A stretch of DNA of 64,000 nucleotides from Kribbella monticola. Its GTDB lineage: Bacteria > Actinomycetota > Actinomycetes > Propionibacteriales > Kribbellaceae. Location: the NCBI RefSeq assembly GCF_003261635.1, contig NZ_QFXK01000001.1, forward strand, positions 1-64,000, given 5' to 3'. Positions 36,529 through 44,440 of this stretch are shown one piece after another (within the stretch, counting starts at the first letter, position 1; each line of letters opens with the position of its first letter). Below the pieces are notes generated by a model. It did not search any database. It saw only the letters and a program-made list of their open reading frames with translations, and was not told where the DNA came from. The position numbers and the translations under genes were made by a program.

Positions 36529-36570
36529 CCCGCCGGCGGGCCCCGGATGACGGAAGCCGCGGCCCGAGCC

Positions 36571-36621
36571 AGCTGGGCAGCGCGTCGCCGCCGTCGTGCT
36601 AGCTGGTCAGCGCGTCGCCGC
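36571..36621. repeat. 30-bp-offset direct repeat at the end of the UbiA gene
   Basis: AGCTGGGCAGCGCGTCGCCGC (36571-36591) repeats with one change at 36601-36621. The second copy encodes the last codons of the UbiA-like protein, so the first is a duplicated gene end left in the spacer. Confidence 0.55.
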
Positions 36622-37417
36622 GGATGACCAGGGTGACGATCGCGACGGCCGCCACGGCGAGGGTGACCAGAAAGGGCGCGTTCTTCCAGGCGACGATCGC
36701 GACCAGCAGGCCTGCGTTGACGGCCAGGGTGATCCAGCCGATTGCGCCGATCGGGCCGTCCGGCGCGATCACCAGCAGGGCCGTGGCGACCGCGAGCGGC
36801 AGCGGCGCCAGCACCCGGGCGGCTTCCCCGAGCCGCTGCGGCCAGCCCCGGACACCGGTGGCGAGGTCGTCCGCGAGATCCGGTACGACGTTTGCCAGAT
36901 GGGCACCGACACCCAGGAGCGCGCCGGCGGCGGTGGCCCACCACGGCGCCCAGGTGTCCGCGGTACCGAGGGTCACGAAGGACGGCAGCAGGCCGAACGC
37001 GACGGCGTACGGGAACCAGGAGATTCGGGTGGACTTCAGTTTCAGGTTGTACGCCCAGGCAGCTGCCACGGCGACGAGATGGACCAGTCCCGCGAGCAGT
37101 CCGCTGGCCAGCGACAGCGGCACGCAGGCGATCGCCATCACGACCGCGCCGATGCCGACCGTCCGGCGACTCACCAGTCCGAGCACGATCGGTTTGTCTT
37201 TCCGGGCCACACTGGTGTCGCGGGTTGCGTCAATCGCGTCATTGCTCCAGCCGATCGAGAGGTGGCCGGTGAGGATTGCTGCGGCGACTAGGAAGCAGCC
37301 GGCGGCGTTGCGGCCGGCCGACCAGGCGACCACCGTGATCAAGGTGGTGACGGCGACGGTCGGACCCGGATGGGATGCCATCCCCAGACCCTTGAGGGTG
37401 CGCGCGAGGCTGCTCAC
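36599..37417 (-). CDS. UbiA-family prenyltransferase
   Basis: A 272-aa membrane prenyltransferase that attaches an isoprenoid chain to an aromatic or polyketide acceptor. The first Asp-rich motif is NDAIDATRDTSVARKDKP, and the second is PDLADDLATG; both bind Mg-pyrophosphate. Seven to eight hydrophobic segments are present. I give the GTG at 37417; an ATG at 37381 with AAGGG upstream is an equally possible start. It is divergent from the polyketide synthase gene across 18 bp (or 54 bp with the ATG), so both share regulatory DNA. It probably modifies or supplies the product of that operon. Confidence 0.85.
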   Translation of the reverse strand: MSSLARTLKGLGMASHPGPTVAVTTLITVVAWSAGRNAAGCFLVAAAILTGHLSIGWSNDAIDATRDTSVARKDKPIVLGLVSRRTVGIGAVVMAIACVPLSLASGLLAGLVHLVAVAAAWAYNLKLKSTRISWFPYAVAFGLLPSFVTLGTADTWAPWWATAAGALLGVGAHLANVVPDLADDLATGVRGWPQRLGEAARVLAPLPLAVATALLVIAPDGPIGAIGWITLAVNAGLLVAIVAWKNAPFLVTLAVAAVAIVTLVIRGDALTS

Positions 37418-37435
37418 CGGAGCAACGATGCCACG

Positions 37436-38482
37436 ATGACCCGGATCGCCGCGGCACAGGCCGCGTTCCCGCCCCACCGGTACGAACAGCACGAGCTCAC
37501 CGACGCCTTCGCCGAGATCTGCCTGCCCGACGGCAAGGGGCACGCCCTGCTGCGCCGGTTGCATGAGAACGCCGGCGTCTCCCATCGACACCTGGCGCTG
37601 CCACTGGAGCAGTACGCCGTACTGAAGGACTTCGGCGAAGCCAACGATGCGTGGATCTCGGTGGCGGTCGACCTCGGTGCGGCTGCCGTCTCGGAGGCGC
37701 TGGCAGCGGCGGGCTTGTCCGTGTCGGACGTCGATGTGCTGATGTTCACCACGGTCACCGGGGTGGCCGCGCCATCGATCGACGCGCGGGTCGCGATGCG
37801 GCTCGGGCTGCGGGAGGACGTCAAGCGGCTGCCGTTGTTCGGACTCGGCTGCGTCGGGGGAGCGGCGGGGATCGCCCGCCTGCACGACTACTTGCTGGCC
37901 TGGCCGACGCACGTCGCAGTACTGCTGTCGGTGGAGTTGTGTTCGTTGACCCTGCAGCGGGACGACTCGTCGTTGCCCAATCTGGTCGGTGGCGCGTTGT
38001 TCGGGGACGGCGCTGCTGCGGTGGTGCTGACCGGTTCGGACCACCCGGCTGCTGCCGGGCCTTCGGTGGTGGCGACCCGGAGCCGGTTGTATCCGGACTC
38101 CGAGCGGGTGATGGGCTGGGACGTCGGGTCGGGTGGGTTCCGGATCGTGCTCGGTGCGGACGTGCCGGACGTGGTGCGCAAGTACCTCGGTGGGGACGTC
38201 GGGGCATTCCTCGGCGACCACGGGTTGACCGTGCCCGAGATCGGGACCTGGGTGTCTCATCCCGGCGGCCCGAAGGTTCTGGAGGCGGTGTCGGAGACGC
38301 TCGGGTTGCGGCCCGGCGCGCTCGACGTGACCTGGAGATCGCTGGACGCCGTTGGCAACTTGTCGTCATCGTCGGTCCTGCACGTGCTCGGTGACACCCT
38401 GCGGCTGGATCCTTCAGGTATGGGCGTCCTGCTGGCGATGGGCCCCGGTTTCTGTTCCGAGCTCGTCCTGCTGGAGTGGTGA
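37436..38482 (+). CDS. Type III polyketide synthase (SrsA-like)
   Basis: A 348-aa chalcone/stilbene-synthase-fold enzyme that extends an acyl-CoA with malonyl-CoA to an alkylresorcinol, pyrone or similar ring. The triad can be placed: C139 in LFGLGCVGG, H275 in WVSHPGGPK and N308 in VGNLSSSS. FGDGAAAVV and the GPGF loop near the C-terminus are conserved. ATG at 37436 was chosen because longer frames run into the divergent gene. The stop overlaps the next start (TGATG). The order synthase, ICMT-like methyltransferase, FAD hydroxylase matches the srsABC phenolic-lipid operon of Streptomyces griseus. Confidence 0.92.
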   Translation: MTRIAAAQAAFPPHRYEQHELTDAFAEICLPDGKGHALLRRLHENAGVSHRHLALPLEQYAVLKDFGEANDAWISVAVDLGAAAVSEALAAAGLSVSDVDVLMFTTVTGVAAPSIDARVAMRLGLREDVKRLPLFGLGCVGGAAGIARLHDYLLAWPTHVAVLLSVELCSLTLQRDDSSLPNLVGGALFGDGAAAVVLTGSDHPAAAGPSVVATRSRLYPDSERVMGWDVGSGGFRIVLGADVPDVVRKYLGGDVGAFLGDHGLTVPEIGTWVSHPGGPKVLEAVSETLGLRPGALDVTWRSLDAVGNLSSSSVLHVLGDTLRLDPSGMGVLLAMGPGFCSELVLLEW

Positions 38483-39009
38483 TGTCAACGTCGTTGTGGC
38501 TGTACGTCGTACTGATCGTGCTGGTCGGCCTGGAACGTGTCGCGGAGCTGGTGGTGTCGCTGCGCAACGCCCGGTGGAGCTTCGAGCGGGGCGGGGTGGA
38601 GACCGGCAAGGGGCACTACCCGTTCATGGTCGTGCTGCACACCGGGTTCCTGGCGGGCTGTCTGGTCGAGGCGATCGTCGCGGACCGGCCGTTCATTCCG
38701 GCCCTGGGGTGGACGATGCTTGCCGTGGTGCTGCTTGCACAGGGGTTGCGGTGGTGGTGCATCACGGTGCTCGGCCATCAGTGGAACACCCGCGTGATCG
38801 TCGTACCGGGATTGTCATTGGTTGCCGCCGGCCCCTATCGGTGGATCCGTCATCCGAACTACGTCGCGGTGGTGGCTGAGGGGATCGCCCTGCCGCTGGT
38901 GCATACGGCCTGGATCACGGCGGTGGTGTTCCTCGTGCTGAACATCCCGCTGCTGACCGTCCGGATCCGCGCCGAAGAGGCTGCGCTGGACGGTGCGCTG
39001 ACGAAGTGA
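38482..39009 (+). CDS. ICMT-like methyltransferase (SrsB-like)
   Basis: A 175-aa membrane protein with about four hydrophobic segments. GPYRWIRHPNYVAVVAEGIALPL is close to the isoprenylcysteine carboxyl methyltransferase SAM-binding signature (RHPxY). It shares its first base with the synthase stop and overlaps the next gene by 4 bp. In the srs pathway the homologue O-methylates the alkylresorcinol ring, and the same role is likely here. Confidence 0.9.
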   Translation: MSTSLWLYVVLIVLVGLERVAELVVSLRNARWSFERGGVETGKGHYPFMVVLHTGFLAGCLVEAIVADRPFIPALGWTMLAVVLLAQGLRWWCITVLGHQWNTRVIVVPGLSLVAAGPYRWIRHPNYVAVVAEGIALPLVHTAWITAVVFLVLNIPLLTVRIRAEEAALDGALTK

Positions 39010-40022
39010 TCGACCTTCTCGTCGCGGGGGCCGGTCCGGCCGGTGCGGCAACCGCGATCCGGGCCGCGCTCGCGGGGCTGTCGGTCGTCGTGGTCGAACC
39101 GCGCAAAGGGCCGATCGACAAGGCCTGCGGCGAAGGGATCGCGCACAGTGCGGTCGAATATCTGCAGCGGCTCGGCGTTCGTCTGGAAGGCCGGCCGTTC
39201 GCCGGGATCCGGTATCTGGATTCCTCGCATTGTGTCGACGCCCGCTTCCGGGCCGGCCCGGGACTCGGCGTACGGCGTACGGTGCTGCAGGCCGCCCTGC
39301 TGGATCGCCTTGCTGCGCTGGAGGTTCCGGTCATCGCGAGCCGGGTCGACGCGATCAGTCAGAACGCTTCGTCGGTCACTGCGGCCGGGCTCACCGCCCG
39401 CTATTTGGCGGCTGCCGATGGGTTGCATTCACCGACCCGGCGTCAACTCGGGTTGGGAATGGAAAGGTCGGGGGAGGTACGGCGAGGGCTGCGGCGGCAT
39501 TTCTCGACTGCGCCTTGGACCGAGCTTGTGGAGGTCTATTGGTCGCCGCTCGGCGAGGCTTATGTGACGCCGGTGGCGGACGACCTCGTCGGTGTCGCTG
39601 TGTTGACTTCGGCCCGGGGGTCTTTCGATTCCCATCTCGAGGCGTTTCCTGCTTTGAAGCGCCGGCTGGAGGGTGCTTTGCCGGCTTCCGAGGTGATGGG
39701 TGCGGGGCCGCTGCGTCAGCGGGTGCGTAGTCGCGTCGCGGGTCGAGTGATGCTGGTCGGCGACGCGGCCGGATATGTCGATGCGCTGACCGGCGAAGGG
39801 ATCGCCGTGGCCTTGCGTACCTCCGCGGAACTGGTGCGCTGTGTGGTCGAGGATCGTCCCGCGGCGTACGACGCGGCCTGGCGACGGGTTTCGCGAGAGG
39901 CTCGTTTCCTCACCGCATCGTTGCTGTGGGCCCGCAACAGGTCGTTGCTCACTCCCCGCATCGTGCCGGCGGCGGCTGTCCTGCCTGGGCTCTACGGCGC
40001 GATCGTCAACCGGCTGGCTTGA
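39006..40022 (+). CDS. FAD-dependent hydroxylase (SrsC-like)
   Basis: A 338-aa flavoprotein monooxygenase of the geranylgeranyl-reductase/aromatic-hydroxylase group. LVAGAGPAGAATAIRAA (residues about 5-21) binds ADP. DGLHSPTRRQLG is the second nucleotide contact. MLVGDAAGYVDALTGEGI is the GD motif with the conserved tail. It is probably cytoplasmic and acts on the ring made by the upstream synthase, as SrsC does in phenolic lipid quinone formation. The GTG start overlaps the methyltransferase stop (GTGA). Confidence 0.9.
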   Translation: MIDLLVAGAGPAGAATAIRAALAGLSVVVVEPRKGPIDKACGEGIAHSAVEYLQRLGVRLEGRPFAGIRYLDSSHCVDARFRAGPGLGVRRTVLQAALLDRLAALEVPVIASRVDAISQNASSVTAAGLTARYLAAADGLHSPTRRQLGLGMERSGEVRRGLRRHFSTAPWTELVEVYWSPLGEAYVTPVADDLVGVAVLTSARGSFDSHLEAFPALKRRLEGALPASEVMGAGPLRQRVRSRVAGRVMLVGDAAGYVDALTGEGIAVALRTSAELVRCVVEDRPAAYDAAWRRVSREARFLTASLLWARNRSLLTPRIVPAAAVLPGLYGAIVNRLA

Positions 40023-40070
40023 TGCCGGTTGTCTTATGCCGGTTGTCTGCTGCCGCCGGAAAACGCGCGG

Positions 40071-40100
40071 GCCCGGCGATCGCTCAGACAATCGCCGGGC
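40071..40100 (+). terminator. 10-bp hairpin after the phenolic-lipid-type operon
   Basis: GCCCGGCGAT and ATCGCCGGGC form a perfect stem with a 10-nt loop, 49 nt after the last stop. It is followed at once by the three constant-loop hairpins. Confidence 0.6.
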
Positions 40101-40109
40101 CACGCGGTG

Positions 40110-40202
40110 CCCGAGCATCCTGGTGAAAAGCTCGGGCGTTCGTCCCAGCATCCTGGTGAAATGCTGGGACGGTTTGCCTCAGCATCCTGGTGAAAAGCTG
40201 AG
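40110..40202. repeat. Three tandem hairpins with one conserved loop
   Basis: Hairpin 1 (40110-40136) has stem CCCGAGC/GCTCGGG. Hairpin 2 (40141-40171) has CGTCCCAGCA/TGCTGGGACG. Hairpin 3 (40178-40202) has CTCAGC/GCTGAG. Each encloses the same ATCCTGGTGAAA core. Stems differ but are each self-complementary, so structure is kept while sequence changes. The array lies between convergent transcripts, so it belongs to the 3' end of one or both. The 300-bp spacer holds no gene. Confidence 0.75.
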
Positions 40203-40335
40203 ACAAGTCCGTCAGGTGATCGAGTCTGCTGTGCGAGCGACCCGGCCTCCCTTGTGACCTCAACAATTCCATCCGGATGTTGCTCAACGATTGCCGGAAT
40301 ATGAAGCCTTGTTACCCAGGCCTGTGGCGTAGGTC

Positions 40336-41883
40336 TCAGTGCTCGGTCCGGACGGCGGCGATCTGGAGCTGGAGAGCGAGCCGTTCGCGCGGATCGGACA
40401 GGTCGAGCGTCGCGATCTCGCCGATCCGCTTCATCCGGTGCCGCAGGGTGTTCGGGTGCAGGTGGAGTTGCTTGGCCGCTTGCTGCGGCTGGCCGGGGTA
40501 GTTGAGCCAGGCCTGCAAGGTGTCGACGAAGTCGGTGTCGTGCTCGATGTCGTGCCTCAGGAGCGTGGCCAGCGGACCGTCCAGTTTGGTCGTATCCAGC
40601 GAGGTGACGGCCCGGTGCACGGTCAGCAGGTGCCAGGCCTGCTCGACACGAATGGCCGGCCCCGGCGCGGCTCCACGGCGTACGAGGCCTAGGAGCTCGA
40701 CTGCCTCCGCCCTGGAGCTCGGGAGGTCTGCGGGGCCACGTGCGCGGCCGCCTGCGGCCGCCGTAGTACCGGGGGCGTCTTTGACCAGGTCGACCATGAG
40801 TCGGCGCAACCAGCGCCACGACCCGGGTCCGTCCGCGTCTGTGACGACCGCTAGGACCGTGCCGTCGAGATCGGCCAGCTGTGGCTCGCTCCACCCGTGC
40901 CGGCGACCCGTCGACTCCCAGAGGTCGAGCTGCTGCGGTACGTCGTACCCGCTGGGGGAGCCGAGTGCTACGACGCGCCACGGTGGCGGTGGGAGGCGTA
41001 CGTCGACAGTGGTGTCCGGTGAGAACTGTCTGAGGACAGTGCGCAGACGGTCGATGGCACTGCGCCTCGCGACGTCGGCTTGAGCCCGGAGCCGCAGGAG
41101 GTGCAGTGCGAGGACAGAGGCCGCGTTGCTCAGTTCGGCGGTCACCTCGTCGCTGACCGGCCCGTCGACCACCGCCCAGATGGACCCGAGCCACTCACCC
41201 CCGGCCCGGACCGGTACGACGAGGCGCGGGCGGATGCCGTTGGGGCCGTTCGGGACCAGGAACGGCTCGCTCGACCTCGCCAGGCGGCGGAAGATCCCGC
41301 GGGCGCGGAAGTGCGCGATGACCTCGGCAGGGACCCGACGGCCGACGATCGTGGAGACGCGGGTGGGGTCGGTGAGGTCCTGACCGGAGGAGTACGCCAG
41401 TACGCGGCTCTGGTTGTCCTCGATGGTCACTGGAGCGTCCACGATCGCTGCTGCGGCGTCTGCGAGTGCGAAAAGCTCTTGGTGTACTCCGGCGTCACCG
41501 GCGACGGGGGAGTCGGGTGCTGCCGCTCTGTCGATCACGCCGCGCAGTAGCCAGACGACGTGGGCCCAGGTGACGCTCGGCTGGAGTGCGACGAGCGTGA
41601 TGAGCCACCGCTCGGCTGTCGCGACCACCAGGGGATCCCTGGCGAGGGCGGCCCGTAGTACGACTCCTGACGCGTTGCCGGCGGCGCAGCGCTCCAGGAG
41701 CTCGACGGCGTCCTCGGCGTCACGTAGGCCCAGACCGAGTACCAGGTCGCCGGGTTGACCGGTCGCCGCCTCCTGCGGGTCGGCGAGGAAGACATCGCGG
41801 ACCTCGTCGTCCCCGTGGCCGCGGACGACGACTTCGAACAGAGCCGGTCCGACGGCAACGACCAGGTCAGGCGCAGTGATCAT
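40336..41883 (-). CDS. PucR-family regulator
   Basis: A 515-aa one-component regulator. The N-terminal about 180 residues are the PucR/CdaR-like ligand region, followed by a GGDEF-like degenerate segment. The C-terminal HTH is WLNYPGQPQQAAKQLHLHPN with NTLRHRMKRIGEI. It is divergent from a DadA-like dehydrogenase with strong palindromes between, so it probably activates that gene in response to an amino acid. PucR regulators control purine and amino-acid catabolism in other bacteria. Confidence 0.88.
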   Translation of the reverse strand: MITAPDLVVAVGPALFEVVVRGHGDDEVRDVFLADPQEAATGQPGDLVLGLGLRDAEDAVELLERCAAGNASGVVLRAALARDPLVVATAERWLITLVALQPSVTWAHVVWLLRGVIDRAAAPDSPVAGDAGVHQELFALADAAAAIVDAPVTIEDNQSRVLAYSSGQDLTDPTRVSTIVGRRVPAEVIAHFRARGIFRRLARSSEPFLVPNGPNGIRPRLVVPVRAGGEWLGSIWAVVDGPVSDEVTAELSNAASVLALHLLRLRAQADVARRSAIDRLRTVLRQFSPDTTVDVRLPPPPWRVVALGSPSGYDVPQQLDLWESTGRRHGWSEPQLADLDGTVLAVVTDADGPGSWRWLRRLMVDLVKDAPGTTAAAGGRARGPADLPSSRAEAVELLGLVRRGAAPGPAIRVEQAWHLLTVHRAVTSLDTTKLDGPLATLLRHDIEHDTDFVDTLQAWLNYPGQPQQAAKQLHLHPNTLRHRMKRIGEIATLDLSDPRERLALQLQIAAVRTEH

Positions 41884-41901
41884 GAAGTTATTGTGCGCTG
41901 A

Positions 41902-41948
41902 GCACTGTCATTTCACGCATCAATGGTGCGATCGCACCATGACAGTGC
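41902..41948. promoter_or_regulatory. Nested palindromes between PucR and DadA-like genes
   Basis: ATGGTGCGATCGCACCAT (41923-41940) is a perfect 18-bp palindrome. GCACTGTCAT (41902-41911) and ATGACAGTGC (41939-41948) are exact complements flanking it. Likely PucR binding sites for both transcripts. Confidence 0.6.
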
Positions 41949-41973
41949 CTCGGCGCGGCGGCACCATCGATAC

Positions 41974-43242
41974 ATGGTCGCTGCTGGTTCTTCCACACAC
42001 ATCGTCCCCGACCGGGTCGCCATCGTCGGCGCCGGCATGGTCGGCCTCGCCACCGCCTGGTTCCTGCAGGAGCGTGGCATCGAGGTCACCGTGCTCGACC
42101 GCCAGGGCGTCGCCGCCGGGGCCTCCTGGGGCAATGCCGGCTGGCTGACTCCCGGCCTCGCCACCCCGCTGCCGGAACCGGCCGTCCTCAAATACGGCGT
42201 CCGTGCGGTGCTGAGCCCCTCCTCGCCGGTCTACGTACCGCCGACTGCGAGCCCCCGACTGCTGTCGTTCCTGACGCGGTTCGCTCGCAACAGCACCGCC
42301 GGACGCTGGAAGACCGCGATGGAGTCCCTCGTCCCGATCAACCGCCAGGCGCTCGGCGCCTTCGACCTGCTGGCCAAGGCCGGCGTCGAGGCGGAGACCT
42401 ACGAGGCGAAGTCCTTCCTCGCCGCGTACCGCACCGAGGCCGAGCGGACCGTGCTGCTGGACGAGATCGAGCACATCCACGCGGCCGGCCAGGGCATCGA
42501 GTTCGAGGCGATCACCGGCGACGACGCCCGCGAGATCGAGCCGTCGCTGTCCGACGAGATCGGCGCGGCCATCCGGCTGCACGGCCAGCGCTTCATCAAC
42601 CCCGGTGAGTACGTCCAGATGCTCGCCGACTCGGTCGTCGCCCGCGGCGGCAAGATCGTCACCGACGCCAACGTCTCGGACATCGTCGACGAGATCCGCG
42701 GCGTCCGCATCGTCACCGCCGACGGCGAGAGCGAGGCGTACGACGCCGTCGTGATGGCAACCGGTGCCTGGCTCGGCGACCTGGCCCGCCGCTTCGGCGT
42801 ACGGACCGTCGTCCAGGCGGGGCGCGGGTACAGCTTCAGCGTCCCGATGGCGCACGTGCCGGCCGGCCCGGTGTACTTCCCGGCGCAGCGGATCGCCTGT
42901 ACGCCGCTCGGCGACCGCCTCCGCGTCGCCGGGATGATGGAGTTCCGCAAGGCCGACGCGGCGCTCGACCCGCGCCGGATCGACGCGATCGTCGAGGCCG
43001 CCCGCCCCCTGCTCCGCGACGCGGACCTGGACGCCCGCACCGACGAGTGGGTCGGCCCACGCCCCTGTACTCCGGACGGCCTGCCCCTGATCGGCGCGAC
43101 CGCCTCACCCCGAGTCTTCGCCGCCGGCGGTCACGGCATGTGGGGCATCACCCTCGGCCCCATCACCGGCCAACTCCTGGCCGAAACCATCACCACCGGC
43201 ACCACCCCCAACGAACTAACCCCCTTCAACCCCCTCCGCTGA
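41974..43242 (+). CDS. DadA-like D-amino-acid dehydrogenase (FAD)
   Basis: A 422-aa FAD oxidoreductase of the DAO family. VAIVGAGMVGLATAWFLQERG (two motifs of about 20) binds the ADP part, LDRQGVAAGASWGNAGWLTPG follows, and AAGGHGMWGITLGP is the C-terminal FAD signature. It oxidatively deaminates D-amino acids, or possibly hydroxyproline or another N-substituted amino acid, passing electrons to the membrane. The ATG at 41974 follows the promoter region; an earlier GTG frame from 41923 lies inside the palindrome and is unlikely. PucR at 40336 is the probable regulator. Confidence 0.9.
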   Translation: MVAAGSSTHIVPDRVAIVGAGMVGLATAWFLQERGIEVTVLDRQGVAAGASWGNAGWLTPGLATPLPEPAVLKYGVRAVLSPSSPVYVPPTASPRLLSFLTRFARNSTAGRWKTAMESLVPINRQALGAFDLLAKAGVEAETYEAKSFLAAYRTEAERTVLLDEIEHIHAAGQGIEFEAITGDDAREIEPSLSDEIGAAIRLHGQRFINPGEYVQMLADSVVARGGKIVTDANVSDIVDEIRGVRIVTADGESEAYDAVVMATGAWLGDLARRFGVRTVVQAGRGYSFSVPMAHVPAGPVYFPAQRIACTPLGDRLRVAGMMEFRKADAALDPRRIDAIVEAARPLLRDADLDARTDEWVGPRPCTPDGLPLIGATASPRVFAAGGHGMWGITLGPITGQLLAETITTGTTPNELTPFNPLR

Positions 43243-43252
43243 CCCCCTCCAT

Positions 43253-43430
43253 TGACCGCGGGACCGGGCGCCTTCCTCCGGCTCCAACCCACACCGCTGA
43301 CCGCGGGACCGGGCGCCTCCTCCGGCTCCAACCCAGACCGCTGACCGCGCGACCGGGCGCCTCCTGCGGATCCAACCCAGACCGCTGACCGCGGGACCGG
43401 GCGCCTTCCTCCGCTGACCTCGGGGCCGGC
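43253..43430. repeat. 44-45-bp tandem repeats
   Basis: Units begin with TGACCGCGGGACCGGGCGCC at 43253, 43298, 43342 and 43386, with spacings 45, 44 and 44, and a truncated fifth at 43415. The repeats follow directly after the DadA-like gene. No coding potential is evident in 43243-43876. Confidence 0.75.
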
Positions 43431-43618
43431 TCTGGTCTCGCACTTCGACCGCTTCACCAGCAATCCCCGGCTCGGCCCTGCGCTCGTGCTCTCGGCCGAT
43501 CCACCACGACCCCCCGGTCGGCTGGCTGCTGACAACCCCCTGTCCCAGCCGGCCGGGACCGATCGACCCGCCTTGACTGGCGGGGTAGCCGCACCGGGCC
43601 GCGGGGGCCTGATGCGGC

Positions 43619-43683
43619 GAGAGCGTGGCTCCCCGAATCTGCCCGTCCCTGCGCGGCGCGAAGATTCCGGGAGCCACGCTCTC
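43619..43683. other. 22-bp inverted repeat
   Basis: The arms 43619-43640 and 43662-43683, GAGAGCGTGGCTCCC followed by CGAATCT versus its complement, match at 21 of 22 positions around a 21-nt loop. Too long for an ordinary terminator. Could be a remnant of a small mobile element or an RNA structure. Confidence 0.55.
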
Positions 43684-43710
43684 GAGCAATCACCCCCGGC
43701 CCACAGACCA

Positions 43711-43752
43711 GCAGGGCAGTTGCACACGATGCGCCATGTGCGACTGCCCTGC
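43711..43752 (+). terminator. 16-bp hairpin with T-run
   Basis: GCAGGGCAGTTGCACA pairs with TGTGCGACTGCCCTGC except one wobble, and TGTTTT follows on the plus strand. It is placed to stop rightward transcripts about 470 nt beyond the DadA-like gene. Confidence 0.6.
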
Positions 43753-43772
43753 TGTTTTATCCGCTTGTCTGC

Positions 43773-43882
43773 AGCTGCAAGTGCTACTGCAACTGCTGCC
43801 GTTGCTCCTGCTGCTGCTGGTGGTGCTGCTGGTGCTGGTGCTAGTGCTAGTGCTAGTGCTAGTGCTAGTGCTAGTGCTAGTG
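43773..43882. repeat. CTG-rich tract and (CTAGTG)7 array at the thioredoxin stop
   Basis: A CTG-rich stretch leads into seven exact CTAGTG copies (43841-43882). On the minus strand each is CACTAG. The last copy supplies the TAG stop of the thioredoxin gene (43877-43879). Confidence 0.8.
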
Positions 43883-44266
43883 CGTGTGCGGCTCGGTGCC
43901 GTGCTCGGCCTCGTGGGCCGCGATCTGGGCACGGACCTCGTCCATGTCGACCGCGCGAAGCTGCCCGATCAGGTCCTCCAGCGCGGCGGCCGGAAGCGCG
44001 CCCGGCTGGGAGTACAGCACCACGCCGTCACGAACGGCCATCAACGTCGGGATGGAACTGATCTGGAACGCCTGCGCCAATTCGACCTGCGCCTCGGTGT
44101 CCACCTTGCCGAAGGTGATGTCCTCGTGCTTCTCGGACGACTTCTCGAACACCGGTCCGAACATCTTGCACGGACCACACCACTCCGCCCAGAAATCCAC
44201 CAGGACGAGCCCGTCGGAACCGACGACCTCGTCGAAGTTCTGCTGGGACAGCTCGACCGTTGCCAC
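43877..44266 (-). CDS. trxA: Thioredoxin
   Basis: A 129-aa thioredoxin that reduces disulfides of cytoplasmic proteins. WAEWCGPCKM holds the redox-active pair, and SSIPTLMAVRDG the conserved cis-Pro. The last about 20 residues (AQIAAHEAEHGTEPHTH) form a charged C-terminal extension beyond the core fold. Start ATG follows GGAGGTTGTAG. The stop lies in a hexanucleotide array, and the upstream 0.8 kb is repeat-rich, so its promoter must lie between the start and the satellite. It could be a secondary rather than the main thioredoxin. Confidence 0.93.
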   Translation of the reverse strand: MATVELSQQNFDEVVGSDGLVLVDFWAEWCGPCKMFGPVFEKSSEKHEDITFGKVDTEAQVELAQAFQISSIPTLMAVRDGVVLYSQPGALPAAALEDLIGQLRAVDMDEVRAQIAAHEAEHGTEPHTH

Positions 44267-44440
44267 TACAACCTCCGGAAGTTAGACGACTACCCCCACC
44301 ACAACACCACACCCCCGCCCCCTGTTCCCGCCACGCCCCCACCTCGCGCTACAGGCCCATCAAGACGTCCCACGCCAGACGGGCAGCACCCCGTCAGCTG
44401 CGCCACTCCCGCGCGCCAACGCCTCCCCTCCAGCCACGCC

